Under the pieces are notes generated by a model. It was not told the DNA's origin. It was given only the letters and a program-made list of their open reading frames with translations, and did not search any database. Source: Pontimicrobium sp. SW4 (GTDB lineage: Bacteria; Bacteroidota; Bacteroidia; Flavobacteriales; Flavobacteriaceae). From it: 64,000 bases of DNA. Within the stretch, counting starts at the first letter, position 1. Each line of letters opens with the position of its first letter. A program made the position numbers and the translations under genes. The stretch covers positions 2,480,001 through 2,544,000 of the forward strand of contig NZ_CP157199.1 of assembly GCF_039954625.1 (NCBI RefSeq), given 5' to 3'. Positions 1 through 8,988 of the stretch are shown here, one piece after another.

Positions 1-362
1 GTAAAAAATCCATATTTACCTGCTGGAAGTAAGTCTCCATTGATTGATAAATCCTTATTAGTTTCTATCCATGTCGCTTTATGTGCTCCAGCTTGCCATA
101 CATTATCATAACCAACTAACCCTCCAAAAATAATTCTTCCTCTTACTCCTGGTGATGAATAATCAATATGAATATGAGCATCACCAATCATTGCCATTGT
201 TGATGTATGAGGACTTAGTGGCTTCTTCTTTGTCTCAGATTCCTTTTTTTCCATCTGATGCTCTTGATGATTCATATCTAAACCTGACTTCTCTTTCGTT
301 TCAGATTTACATCCAAAAGTCAAAATTGTTAGTACTACACTTAATATTTTAATAGTTTTCAT
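1..362 (-). CDS. DUF2911 lipoprotein, partial at window edge
   Basis: The reading frame starts at ATG 362 on the minus strand and runs off the left edge, so about 120 N-terminal residues are visible. It opens with a lipoprotein signal (MKTIKILSVVLTILTFGCKS, Cys about residue 19) and a Lys/Glu/His/Met-rich stretch (MNHQEHQMEKKE). The DUF2911 core follows: YSSPGVRGRIIFGGLVGYD, then VWQAGAHKATWIET and LLPAGKYGFFT. DUF2911 proteins are Bacteroidetes envelope proteins of unknown function. The gene starts 27 bp after the TolC-type gene, so it is probably the distal part of the metal-efflux operon. The His/Met-rich linker could bind metal, which is inference. A CusB-type adaptor was not seen and may lie beyond the edge. 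Confidence 0.8.
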   Translation of the reverse strand, partial: MKTIKILSVVLTILTFGCKSETKEKSGLDMNHQEHQMEKKESETKKKPLSPHTSTMAMIGDAHIHIDYSSPGVRGRIIFGGLVGYDNVWQAGAHKATWIETNKDLSINGDLLPAGKYGFF

Positions 363-389
363 TGTTATCTTTTTTAATTGAATTTATAA

Positions 390-1607
390 TCACTCAGTTA
401 AATACTCCGTCTTTGCTTTAGCAACAAAGGCTGTTTTTACTGCCTCAACCTCCATAAGTTGGAACTTTATTTTTTGTAATTGTAATCTTAAAATTTTATC
501 ATAATTTAAAATCCCTGTTTCATAAGCTTTTAAGTCTACATTAATTGCTAACTGGGTTTCAGTTTTATTTTTTTGAGTAGCCACAACATTTAAAATGGCA
601 TTATCTAATTGTAGAATACTTTCTTCAAGAGCCATTTCCAGTTGCTTTATTGTATTTTCCTTTTTTGAGGCTAAAACATCTTGTTTAATTTTAATTTGTT
701 GCGTTTTAGAATCATACTTTTTGGTAAACAATGGAATTGATAAACCAATTTTTGGCATAACAATATCTTTTCCATTATCTGTTAGTTTTAAATCTTGTCT
801 TTCTTCAACCAAAATATAATCTAATCCAAAAGCCAGTTTTGGTAACTTATCTTTATTTACTAATACATCTTCTGCCTTATAAACGTTACTTTGTTGATCT
901 ATTTTAGATAAACTAGGATGCTCGTTAATAGTCGGCTCTTTTATTAATATATCTAGTACGCTTAAGCTATCAGGCATCTCTATTTGAATATTTAAATCAC
1001 GTTGCAAAAGCCTATTAAAATTTTTGCTTAGAGCATCTATCTCGTTTAAGTTTTTAAAAATTTTACTATGCAATTCGTTTTTTTGAACCTTAATATTAAG
1101 CACATCACTCATTGTTGCTTTATTGTTCTCTAAAGCAGAAAGTGCCATATTCTCGTAAGTTGTTAGTATTTGTTTACTTTCTTTAAGAATGGTTGTGATT
1201 TTGTGTTTTTCATACAATTGATAATACAATTCTTTAACTTTGTACAACAGATCTCTTTCGGCTAATTCTATATCAAACAATTTTGTTTTAGACATTGATT
1301 GTGCAACACGCTTCTCTGCTTCTAATGTTCCAAACCAAGGGAGTTGTTGTTCCGCACTTAACCTAGCAATTTGAGCTCCTACGCGTGTTTCTGGAGTTGA
1401 CACAAAATATCCAAATCCAATATTAGTATTACCTAAATTCCCTACTTCATTTACCTTTTCTTCATATAGATTATGTTCAAAAGTCTTTTCTTTAATTTCA
1501 GAGCTATTAGTTTTTGCAATATTTAAATACTCTTGTAATGTTTGTGCATTACAAAAGCCAATAGCAAGAAAACTGATAGTTGTTAAATAAATATTTTTAG
1601 CTTTCAT
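390..1607 (-). CDS. TolC-family outer membrane efflux protein
   Basis: This 405-aa protein has a Sec signal peptide (cleavage after FCNA, about residue 21) and two long alpha-helical hairpin halves typical of the outer membrane efflux protein (OEP/TolC) family. The motif AEQQLPWFGTLEAEKRVAQ near residue 85 matches heavy-metal CusC/CzcC-type members from Bacteroidetes. It would form the outer-membrane exit duct of a tripartite pump. Its start overlaps the end of the upstream RND gene by 11 bp, which implies translational coupling. The pump partner is CusA-like, so the likely substrate is Cu/Ag or another heavy metal. Substrate specificity cannot be read from this subunit. Confidence 0.9.
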   Translation of the reverse strand: MKAKNIYLTTISFLAIGFCNAQTLQEYLNIAKTNSSEIKEKTFEHNLYEEKVNEVGNLGNTNIGFGYFVSTPETRVGAQIARLSAEQQLPWFGTLEAEKRVAQSMSKTKLFDIELAERDLLYKVKELYYQLYEKHKITTILKESKQILTTYENMALSALENNKATMSDVLNIKVQKNELHSKIFKNLNEIDALSKNFNRLLQRDLNIQIEMPDSLSVLDILIKEPTINEHPSLSKIDQQSNVYKAEDVLVNKDKLPKLAFGLDYILVEERQDLKLTDNGKDIVMPKIGLSIPLFTKKYDSKTQQIKIKQDVLASKKENTIKQLEMALEESILQLDNAILNVVATQKNKTETQLAINVDLKAYETGILNYDKILRLQLQKIKFQLMEVEAVKTAFVAKAKTEYLTE

Positions 1608-4600
1608 TTTGTATACGTTTTAATGAAACTTCTTTACTCAAACTATATAAAACAGGAACTACAAATAATGTAATTAATGCAATAAGCATCCCTCCAAAAC
1701 TAGGTATTGCCATTGGTATCATGATATCACTTCCTCTACCTGTAGACGTTAAAATAGGCAACAACGCTAAAATTGTTGTTGCTGTAGTCATTAAGCATGG
1801 ACGAATTCGTTTTTCTCCTGCTTCAATTACCGAATTTCTAATTTCTGATACTGATTTAGGCGTGTTTTTATCAAATGTTTGTTTTAAATAGGTTGCCATA
1901 ACTACACCATCGTCTGTAGCAATACCAAATAATGCAATAAACCCAACCCAAACTGCGACACTTAAATTAACTGGATTCATCTGAAATAATTCTCTAAGAT
2001 TAAATCCAAAAAGATCGATGTTTAAAAACCATGACTCGCCATATAGCCAAATCATGATAAAGCCTCCAGCAAACGCTACTGCAATCCCTGTAAATACCAT
2101 TAAAGATGTTAAAACTGACCTAAACTGGAAGTACAAAATTAGAAATATGATTACTAGAGCTAATGGCACTACTACTGATAATGTTTTCTCTGCTCTTAAC
2201 TGATTTTCATAAGTTCCTGTAAATTTATAACTCACACCTTTTGGAACAATTAATTCGCCTCTTTCAATAGCACCTTGAATAGCTTTTTGAGCTTTTTCTA
2301 CAACGGTGACCTCTGCTTCTTCAGCAACCTTATCAAAAAGCACATAGCCAACTAAAAAAGTGTCTTCACTTTTAATAACCTGTGGTCCTTGTTCATATTT
2401 AATATTTACTAATTCTTTTAAAGGAATAGGAACTCCGCTCTTAGTAGGCACATAAATATTCTCTAAATCCTCAGGACTTGATCGCTGCTCTCTTGGATAG
2501 CGTACACGAATTCCGTAACGCTCTCTACCTTCAACTGTCTGCGTGAGTACTTTTCCTCCTACTGCGATTTCAATAATTGTTTGTACATCTTCAATAGAAA
2601 TACCATGGCGTGCAATTTTTTCTCTATCTATATCAATTAACAAATATGGTTTGCCAACGATTCGGTCAGCAAATACAGCTTCTTTTTTAACTTCGGGTAT
2701 CTGTTTTAGAATACTTTCTAGTTGCAATCCAAAACTTTCAATGTCTTTTAAATTTTGCCCTTTCACCTTAATTCCCATTGGTGCGCGCATACCTGTTTGT
2801 AGCATCACCAATCGTGTTTCTATAGGTTGTAATTTAGGTGCCGAAGTCACTCCAGGCAGTTTTGTTACCTTTACAATTTCATTCCAAATATCATCGGCGG
2901 ATTTTATATGTTGTCGCCAATTGCGATAATACGCGCCATCATCGTCCATAATCAACTCTGAAGTATCTATTTTACTTCCTGAAGGCACAAAATTACCTGA
3001 CTTAGTTTCAAATAAACCATCTTCATTTATTTTAAATGTTTCTCGTTCACCTTCTACATTTAACTTATATTCAGGCTTATAAATAATAATATTCTCATAC
3101 ATTGATAAAGGAGCAGGATCTAATGCACTTTCAACACGTCCAGCTTTACCTACAACAGTTTTTATTTCTGGAATAGTTGCAACAGCCATATCTAACTGTT
3201 GTAATACACGCTTGTTTTCTGCTATACCTGAATGAGGCAACGATGTAGGCATCAATAAAAAAGACCCTTCATTTAACGATGGCATAAATTCTTTTCCTGT
3301 ATTGCTCCAAATATTAATTCCGAAGAAAACTATAATTGTTGGTATACTTAAAAAGAGTAATTTATGTGCTAATGCCCAACTTAAAATACGCACATAATAA
3401 CGTCTAAATAAGGTAAACACTGCCAATAAGCCAAAACAAATAATACTTACAAAAACAAGGTTAGAAATAATACTATAATCTACACCTAGAGGTCGCCAAT
3501 ACACACTTAGCATAAAAATTATAGCTATAGCCGAAATAGCTATATTAACTTTATTAGCCTGTAATTTAGATAATGTGCCTTTTAATTTTAAAACGTTTAC
3601 AATAGCAAAAGCTATAAGAATTATTCCTAGTAAATAGCCACTTAAAATAACTACAATGCCAAATACACCTAGTATTACATTTAAAATATAACCAACTTTT
3701 CTTTTAGGCGATTTCCATCCAAATAACCATGCTGCAAAAGGTGGAATTAGAAATAAGGCTATCATAACCGAAGCAATAAGTGCCATAGTTTTTGTTGCTG
3801 CTAAAGGTCTAAATAACTTGCCTTCTGCTCCAATCATAGTAAACACAGGAATAAAACTAATTACAGTGGTCATTACTGCAGTTAAAATTGCTCCAGACAC
3901 TTCTTTAGTAGCATTAAAAACAATAGTGTTTATTGGAAATTTTTCTCTATACTCATCGATATGTCGAATAATATTTTCAGAAAGAATTACACCAACATCT
4001 ACCATTGTTCCAATAGCAATGGCAATACCAGAAAGCGCTACTATATTTGCATCAACACCAAAGAGTTTCATACCAATAAATACCATAAGCACTGCAACTG
4101 GTAATAATCCAGATATTAATATAGACGCTCTTAAATTGAATACCATAATAATGATTACTAAAATGGTAACTAAAATTTCTAAGGTTAATGCTTCATTAAG
4201 TGTATTTAAGGTTTCCTGTATAAGTTCAGTTCTATCATAAAATGGTACAATTGTAAGTTGTGACGTACGACCATCTTTTAGCACTTTAGTAGGCAAGCCT
4301 TCACTTAGCTCAATAATTTGTTTCTTTACGTTATTAATCACTTCCATTGGATTAGCACCATATCTAGCAACAACTACACCTCCAACAACTTCGGCTCCTT
4401 CCTTATCAAGAATTCCTCTTCGTTCACTTGGTCCTAAAGATACTTTGGCAACATCTTTAATAAGAATTGGTGTGTTATTCTCTGAAGTAACTACTGCTGT
4501 TTCAATATCTTCAGTAGATTTTACATAACCTAGTCCACGAACTAAATACTCTGCTTGATTAATTTCAATGGTTTTAGCACCAATATCTTTGTTTGTTTTT

Positions 4601-5286
4601 CTAACAGCATTTACTACTTGATCTAAGGAGATATTATACTCTTTTAAAACATCAGGGTTAACATCTACCTGATACTCTTGCACATAACCGCCAATGGATG
4701 CCACTTCAGACACACCAGATGCTGAAGACAATCCATACTTAACATAATAATCTTGTATGCTTCGTAGCTCATGTAAATCCCATCCTCCAGTAACTTTACC
4801 ATTCTCATCCCGTCCTTCTAATGTATACCAGAAAATTTGTCCTAGTCCAGTCGCATCTGGACCTAAACTTGGTTGGATATTATTTGGTAGCAATCCATTA
4901 GGTAAGGAATTTAATTTTTCTAAAATGCGGCTTCTACTCCAATAAAACTCTACGTCTTCTTCAAAAATGACATAGATACTTGAAAACCCAAACATAGATG
5001 AACTACGTATCGTTTTAACTCCTGGTATTCCTAATAAAGATGTTGTTAAAGGATAAGTTATTTGATCTTCTATATCTTGAGGTGAGCGACCATCCCATTT
5101 AGTAAATACAATTTGTTGGTTTTCACCAATATCAGGAATAGCATCAACAGCAACAGGACTTCTAGGAAAGCTTCCAGTATCCCAGTTAAATGGTGCGTTG
5201 GTAACTCCCCAACCAATAAATAAAGCTAGAAGCAATACTGCAACTAATTTATTTTCTATTAAAAATTTAATGCTTTTATTTAGCAT
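1597..5286 (-). CDS. CusA/CzcA-family heavy-metal RND efflux pump
   Basis: A 1229-aa inner-membrane RND permease that would drive proton-coupled export of heavy metals from periplasm or cytoplasm through TolC. It shows the HME-RND opening (WDGRSPQDIEDQITYPLTTS), the proton-relay segment GTMVDVGVILSENIIRHI in TM4, and the C-terminal FGIATDDGVVMATYLKQ. Methionines resembling the CusA metal triad occur in SFLLMPTSLP and ETRLVMLQTGMRAPMGIKV. Family members are usually about 1040 aa. Extra length lies around residues 555-670, where several additional hydrophobic segments sit between the first transmembrane block and the second periplasmic loop. It is followed by tolC with an 11-bp overlap and preceded by the HYC_CC_PP gene (118-bp gap). 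Cu/Ag is the best guess, with Zn/Co/Cd possible. Confidence 0.93.
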   Translation of the reverse strand: MLNKSIKFLIENKLVAVLLLALFIGWGVTNAPFNWDTGSFPRSPVAVDAIPDIGENQQIVFTKWDGRSPQDIEDQITYPLTTSLLGIPGVKTIRSSSMFGFSSIYVIFEEDVEFYWSRSRILEKLNSLPNGLLPNNIQPSLGPDATGLGQIFWYTLEGRDENGKVTGGWDLHELRSIQDYYVKYGLSSASGVSEVASIGGYVQEYQVDVNPDVLKEYNISLDQVVNAVRKTNKDIGAKTIEINQAEYLVRGLGYVKSTEDIETAVVTSENNTPILIKDVAKVSLGPSERRGILDKEGAEVVGGVVVARYGANPMEVINNVKKQIIELSEGLPTKVLKDGRTSQLTIVPFYDRTELIQETLNTLNEALTLEILVTILVIIIMVFNLRASILISGLLPVAVLMVFIGMKLFGVDANIVALSGIAIAIGTMVDVGVILSENIIRHIDEYREKFPINTIVFNATKEVSGAILTAVMTTVISFIPVFTMIGAEGKLFRPLAATKTMALIASVMIALFLIPPFAAWLFGWKSPKRKVGYILNVILGVFGIVVILSGYLLGIILIAFAIVNVLKLKGTLSKLQANKVNIAISAIAIIFMLSVYWRPLGVDYSIISNLVFVSIICFGLLAVFTLFRRYYVRILSWALAHKLLFLSIPTIIVFFGINIWSNTGKEFMPSLNEGSFLLMPTSLPHSGIAENKRVLQQLDMAVATIPEIKTVVGKAGRVESALDPAPLSMYENIIIYKPEYKLNVEGERETFKINEDGLFETKSGNFVPSGSKIDTSELIMDDDGAYYRNWRQHIKSADDIWNEIVKVTKLPGVTSAPKLQPIETRLVMLQTGMRAPMGIKVKGQNLKDIESFGLQLESILKQIPEVKKEAVFADRIVGKPYLLIDIDREKIARHGISIEDVQTIIEIAVGGKVLTQTVEGRERYGIRVRYPREQRSSPEDLENIYVPTKSGVPIPLKELVNIKYEQGPQVIKSEDTFLVGYVLFDKVAEEAEVTVVEKAQKAIQGAIERGELIVPKGVSYKFTGTYENQLRAEKTLSVVVPLALVIIFLILYFQFRSVLTSLMVFTGIAVAFAGGFIMIWLYGESWFLNIDLFGFNLRELFQMNPVNLSVAVWVGFIALFGIATDDGVVMATYLKQTFDKNTPKSVSEIRNSVIEAGEKRIRPCLMTTATTILALLPILTSTGRGSDIMIPMAIPSFGGMLIALITLFVVPVLYSLSKEVSLKRIQNES

Positions 5287-5404
5287 AAGTAATTATTTTA
5301 AGTGTTTAGAATATTATATTTCTATAATAAATACGTATATCAAAATAAGCCCATATTTAGTATGTTACTAATACTAATTGGGATATTTCTCTAAAAACTT
5401 AAAA

Positions 5405-5818
5405 TCAAATTAAATAAACTTCGTCAAGCGTATGTATGTCCTTGACTATAAGAGGAGGTGAGTACTCTTTAAAATGAATACTTTCTTTTGTAATACCTTC
5501 AAAAAGGCTGATGTAAGTATAAACAAACGAAGTAAGAAAGATTTTTTCTTGGAAATCAATTTTGGAGAAGTCAAGCTTCAAGTTGTCTTGACCTTCTATA
5601 ACTATTTGCTCATTGCTACAGCAATTCTTTTTTATGATTGAACAATCTTTACTTAAATTGTTCTGCATTTCCATCCCACATGACTTTGCTTCTCTAAATA
5701 AAGAAGTATCAACAAGTGTATTGCCACAATAATGCTTATTAACGGTAAATGACATTGTAGAAAATAGGACTACAAAAGCCATAGTAATAGATAGTATTTT
5801 ATGGAGCATAGATTTCAT
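5405..5818 (-). CDS. HYC_CC_PP family protein (copy 1)
   Basis: A 137-aa predicted exported protein with an N-terminal hydrophobic segment (ILSITMAFVVLFSTMSFTV). It carries the three motifs that name the family: NKHYCGNTLVD near residue 28, KKNCCSNEQ near residue 64, and YSPPL near residue 118. The conserved Cys and His residues suggest metal binding or a disulfide-based structure, but the function is not established. It is the first gene of the minus-strand efflux operon (next cusA-like, tolC-like, DUF2911). A paralogue at 58540-58947 heads the second metal-related operon, which supports a role in metal response. A promoter-like TATATTTA lies only about 9 bp before the ATG. Confidence 0.85.
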   Translation of the reverse strand: MKSMLHKILSITMAFVVLFSTMSFTVNKHYCGNTLVDTSLFREAKSCGMEMQNNLSKDCSIIKKNCCSNEQIVIEGQDNLKLDFSKIDFQEKIFLTSFVYTYISLFEGITKESIHFKEYSPPLIVKDIHTLDEVYLI

Positions 5819-5900
5819 TGCAATTGTAAATATATGAAATTATAACAATACAATGTTAAAATATTGATGATCTTATGGTTGTTAAGTATTAGATATTTTT

Positions 5901-6545
5901 TTACTTATACACCTCAGCACTTTTATTTAGCACAATATTTTTGATTGCCACATACATACCATCTTCTTTTTTAAGTTTTAAAATGCTATCTATACCTTTT
6001 CGCTTTAACCTTTTACGACAAGATTTTGTCAATAAAGGATCATCTTCAAACAAAAATGCACTAAGATTATATTCAGACTTGTTTGGCTCTTTAATTGTCG
6101 GTAGTATCTGTTTTGGACCTCTTCTACGCGGAAATGTGAGAGGTGTTATAGCCGAACCAGGTATAAAGGTGTAAAATGTATATTGTCCTTCTGTATTGGT
6201 TTTTATCCAACCTCTATGATAAACATAACGTCTATCATTCACATTTTTTATTTCATAATCACCATTCTCATCGGATTGATATATATATAAAATAACATCT
6301 TTGGCTGGTGTTACACCATCACTCTCATAAATAGTTCCAGTAATCTTTAATTTATTGGCTTTGGTTTCAAAACCTGGAATTGTGTCTGTATTGTTTAATT
6401 GATTTTCTGAATAGTCATAGATTGGATTCCGTTTCTTATAATCAGTTAAATTTTCTTCAAAATCATTATTAATTTCTAAGGTATTTTGAGCATAACCTAA
6501 TACTAAAAAACAAGTAAAACTAATAAGTGTAAGTAGGCTTTTCAT
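5901..6545 (-). CDS. Intradiol-dioxygenase-like secreted protein, apparently non-catalytic
   Basis: A 214-aa protein with a signal peptide (cleavage near GYAQ, residue 20) and the beta-sandwich pattern of the small flavobacterial intradiol ring-cleavage dioxygenase family: ITGTIYESDGVTPAKDVILY, then YVYHRGWIKTNTEGQYTFYT and the tail TIKEPNKSEYNLSAFLFEDDPLL. In active relatives the iron is held by two Tyr and an HIH-type His pair. Here the second Tyr region reads IPGSAITPL and the His pair position reads PKQIL, so three of four ligands appear lost while the fold and reading frame are intact. It is probably a binding or structural protein. It lies 82 bp upstream of the HYC_CC_PP gene on the same strand, so it may be co-transcribed with the efflux genes. 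Ligand assignment is from memory of family motifs. Confidence 0.75.
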   Translation of the reverse strand: MKSLLTLISFTCFLVLGYAQNTLEINNDFEENLTDYKKRNPIYDYSENQLNNTDTIPGFETKANKLKITGTIYESDGVTPAKDVILYIYQSDENGDYEIKNVNDRRYVYHRGWIKTNTEGQYTFYTFIPGSAITPLTFPRRRGPKQILPTIKEPNKSEYNLSAFLFEDDPLLTKSCRKRLKRKGIDSILKLKKEDGMYVAIKNIVLNKSAEVYK

Positions 6546-6664
6546 GGGGTAATTATTTATTAATTAGCTTAAAATTAAATATTTAAGTCTACCTATAAAT
6601 AAAAATCGTATAAATGCTAAATTATTACGATGTATGTATTAAAAATCTAGTAAAAGGAAATATT

Positions 6665-6683
6665 CATCGATGAATCGATGAAG
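6665..6683 (+). promoter_or_regulatory. Tandem CGATGAA motif
   Basis: Two overlapping CGATGAA copies (CATCGATGAATCGATGAAG) occur about 100 bp upstream of the promoter for the gene at 6828. They match the left half of the CGATRAAAYGC element found immediately upstream of the -7 boxes at 6792 and 22643 and near gldK. The motif is seen directly. A regulatory role is inference. Confidence 0.35.
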
Positions 6684-6755
6684 TGCAAAAACACAAAATT
6701 CTCATTAACAAAAAACACATTGAAAAGTGCTAATTCATTTTTTATAAACACAAAT

Positions 6756-6799
6756 AATCGATAAAATGCTTTTTTTTCTCGATTAATTGCATAAATTTG
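6756..6799 (+). promoter_or_regulatory. Promoter with CGAT/T-tract/CGAT element and TAAATTTG -7 box
   Basis: AATCGATAAAATGC (6756-6769) is followed by eight T, then a second CGAT at 6780 and the Bacteroidetes -7 box TAAATTTG at 6792-6799. The two CGAT cores start 21 bp apart, and the second starts 12 bp before the -7 box. The same spacing occurs upstream of the giant adhesin at 22841. AATCGA and TCGATT also form an inverted repeat. The start site would be near 6805, giving a ~23-nt leader to the ATG at 6828. Confidence 0.65.
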
Positions 6800-6827
6800 C
6801 ATTATTAAAAACCCTTAAACCTAAATC

Positions 6828-7265
6828 ATGAAGAAGCTTATTTTAATTAGTTTTTTGTTCGTATTTGGTATTAGCTTTGCCCAAGATAAAAACGAACCTC
6901 AAAGTATTATTAGTTCAGGAGTAGGTATCAAAAAATACCATAATAAAGAAGAATTAAATAGGATGCAAAAAGGTGAGCTATTAGGCTTATATATTGAACG
7001 TATAGAAAGTCTAGTAAGGGTATTACCATATATTGCTTTTGCAACTAAACCAGGTAAAACAATGTCTACATTTGGCATTCCAAATACAAAAGAAAATAGA
7101 AAGACCCTTGAGAATAAAGTAGAAGCTACCGATGATTTTCTTAAAACTACAATTGAATTCCAAAGAAAAATGTTACCATATTCAGATAAAAGCAACCTGA
7201 TTGCAGCTATTCTATTTTATGAAGAAACAATGAAGTTACTACATGAATATAATGAATTTGATTAG
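6828..7265 (+). CDS. Small secreted protein of unknown function
   Basis: A 145-aa protein with a clear signal peptide (MKKLILISFLFVFGISFAQ). The mature part is mostly predicted helical, with a central segment RIESLVRVLPYIAFATKPG and NTKENRKTLENKVEATDDF. I recognise no domain. Its promoter has the same CGAT/T-tract architecture as the second giant adhesin, so it may belong to the same regulon (inference). A strong terminator follows at 7336-7383, so the gene is probably monocistronic. Confidence 0.75.
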   Translation: MKKLILISFLFVFGISFAQDKNEPQSIISSGVGIKKYHNKEELNRMQKGELLGLYIERIESLVRVLPYIAFATKPGKTMSTFGIPNTKENRKTLENKVEATDDFLKTTIEFQRKMLPYSDKSNLIAAILFYEETMKLLHEYNEFD

Positions 7266-7335
7266 CAATACTTTTCATTTTATAACTGTTTGAAAATTTA
7301 TTAAACATTTGTAAAAAATCAATTTTATAAAGATT

Positions 7336-7383
7336 AAACATGCTCTTTTTTAATCATATGATTAAAAAAGAGCATGTTTTTTT
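7336..7383 (+). terminator. Strong intrinsic terminator with 22-bp perfect stem
   Basis: The block 7336-7379 is a perfect 44-bp palindrome centred on CATATG (7355-7360), followed by a T run to 7383. It sits 70 bp downstream of the gene ending at 7265. An intrinsic terminator is the simplest reading. The symmetry is longer than needed for termination. Confidence 0.85.
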
Positions 7384-7450
7384 GCTTTTTACTCATTTAA
7401 CATAATATTATATGTAAGAAAAATTATATATATTAATGCATTTAATCGAG

Positions 7451-7458
7451 TATATTTG
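7451..7458 (+). promoter_or_regulatory. Promoter -7 box TATATTTG
   Basis: TATATTTG matches the Bacteroidetes TAnnTTTG -7 box. The expected start site is near 7465, giving a leader of about 60 nt before the ATG at 7524. No convincing TTG -33 element was found at the usual distance. Confidence 0.5.
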
Positions 7459-7523
7459 CTTTTTAAAGATGAGTTACATAGATTTGTGGTATAAATAAAG
7501 AATATAATTTTGAAATTTTCGTT

Positions 7524-8828
7524 ATGAAAAACTTTACCCAAATCTTATGCATGTTTCTTTTTGTTATTGGAAACATATCTGCTCAACAAGAAAAAGGAAT
7601 AGTAGGAATTAGTAATTGGCTAAATAACTGGACTGAATTTGATTCTAACTCAGTTGATTATGGTGAACCTACACAAATATTAGCAGGGAATATAACTCAA
7701 GATATAACATTGTCTAAAAAATATGTTTATATGTTAATGGGCAGTGTGTTTGTTACAAACAATGCTACTCTAAACATAGAACCAGGAACAGTAATTATTG
7801 GTGATTATAAGTCAAAGGCATCATTAACAATAAGCAGAGGATCTAAAATAATTGCAGATGGTGAAGAAACTGATCCTATTGTTTTTACATCCAATAGAGG
7901 TGTAAAAAGATCTGGTGATTGGGGAGGAATTATCATTCTTGGTGATGCGCCAAGTAATAAATTTGGCAATGGCTCAGTAGCTACTTATTATCCACAGCTT
8001 CAGCCTTCAAATTATGAGTACACAAATCATGGAGGAGATAGCCTTACTGGTTCATCAGGTATTTTAAAATATGTAAGAATAGAATATGCAGGAAAGAGAA
8101 TTAAAGGAGCTGGTAATTTTAATGGATTATTATTAGCAAGTGTTGGTAACCAAACGACTCTAGAAAACATAATGATAAGCTATTCCGCTGGTAATTCATT
8201 AGAAGTTTGGGGTGGAGAGGTTCATTTAGAAAAAGTAGTGTCTTATAAATCTAATAAAAATGATTTTAAGTTTAATTATGGCGCGCAATGTCAGTTATAT
8301 AATTCTTTAGCCGTTAGATCTCCATATGTATCAAGTAGTGATGGATCAAGATCTATGCTAATTAAGTCTTATGATGAAAAAAATGAAGTTGACTTTACAA
8401 AAAAAGGAACTTTAGTCGTTGCACAAAATTTAACATTGATAAATAATAGTGAAAATTTAGTATCAGATATTGAATCTGGCTTAGTAAAAGAAGCTGTGTT
8501 CGTAGGTCAAAATGCCTCGTTAAATTTAAACAAAAGCGTTATTTCTGGTTTCAACCCAGCAATATTACTTGATGATAAAATTACTGTTAATCAAGAAAAT
8601 CTAGAAAAAATAAAGCTTACAGATATGTATTTCAACAATTGCAACGGAAATATATTTACCAAGTATAATTTGAATAATGAAGATTTAGAAAATTGGTATG
8701 GTAATAGAGCCTTTTTTAATGTCTACTCTAAAGGCAATGATGCTGAAACATTTATTAATGCAGAAAACAAGAAAAGACCTGACTTTAGATTGCGAATTAA
8801 CAGCATAATGGCATCAACAGATGATTAA
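7524..8828 (+). CDS. Secreted right-handed beta-helix-like protein
   Basis: A 434-aa protein with a signal peptide (cleavage near GNISAQ, residue 21). The body is a series of short strands and turns in the style of a right-handed parallel beta-helix: NATLNIEPGTVIIGDYKSK, ADGEETDPIVFTSNRG and GDWGGIIILGDAPSNK, then LKYVRIEYAG and ISYSAGNSLEVWGG. Similar DWGGIIILG proteins in Bacteroidetes are secreted or surface proteins of unknown function, often with a T9SS sorting domain. No recognisable type A or B T9SS domain is seen at this C-terminus (LRINSIMASTDD), so the route of surface exposure is unclear. The gene is flanked by its own promoter (7451) and a 160-bp gap before the adhesin locus. Confidence 0.75.
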   Translation: MKNFTQILCMFLFVIGNISAQQEKGIVGISNWLNNWTEFDSNSVDYGEPTQILAGNITQDITLSKKYVYMLMGSVFVTNNATLNIEPGTVIIGDYKSKASLTISRGSKIIADGEETDPIVFTSNRGVKRSGDWGGIIILGDAPSNKFGNGSVATYYPQLQPSNYEYTNHGGDSLTGSSGILKYVRIEYAGKRIKGAGNFNGLLLASVGNQTTLENIMISYSAGNSLEVWGGEVHLEKVVSYKSNKNDFKFNYGAQCQLYNSLAVRSPYVSSSDGSRSMLIKSYDEKNEVDFTKKGTLVVAQNLTLINNSENLVSDIESGLVKEAVFVGQNASLNLNKSVISGFNPAILLDDKITVNQENLEKIKLTDMYFNNCNGNIFTKYNLNNEDLENWYGNRAFFNVYSKGNDAETFINAENKKRPDFRLRINSIMASTDD

Positions 8829-8988
8829 TATTAAGATGTTTAATCAAATTATAGCATTATAAGCTCTTAAGTCTTCCTCATTTACCCCCTTATCCATTGT
8901 TTACTTAAGCTAAGTTAGTTATTGCTAATCCATAATTGACGTAAAAACGTTGAACAACTAAAACATTTAACTAGTAAATAGATAATGT

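Noticed and set aside
2543-2929. Open frame on the plus strand opposite the CusA-type gene
   Set aside because: It is antisense to a strongly conserved coding region, has no recognisable domain, and its composition follows the opposite frame.
3818-4240. Another long plus-strand frame opposite the CusA-type gene
   Set aside because: Same reasons. It mirrors transmembrane codons of the pump.
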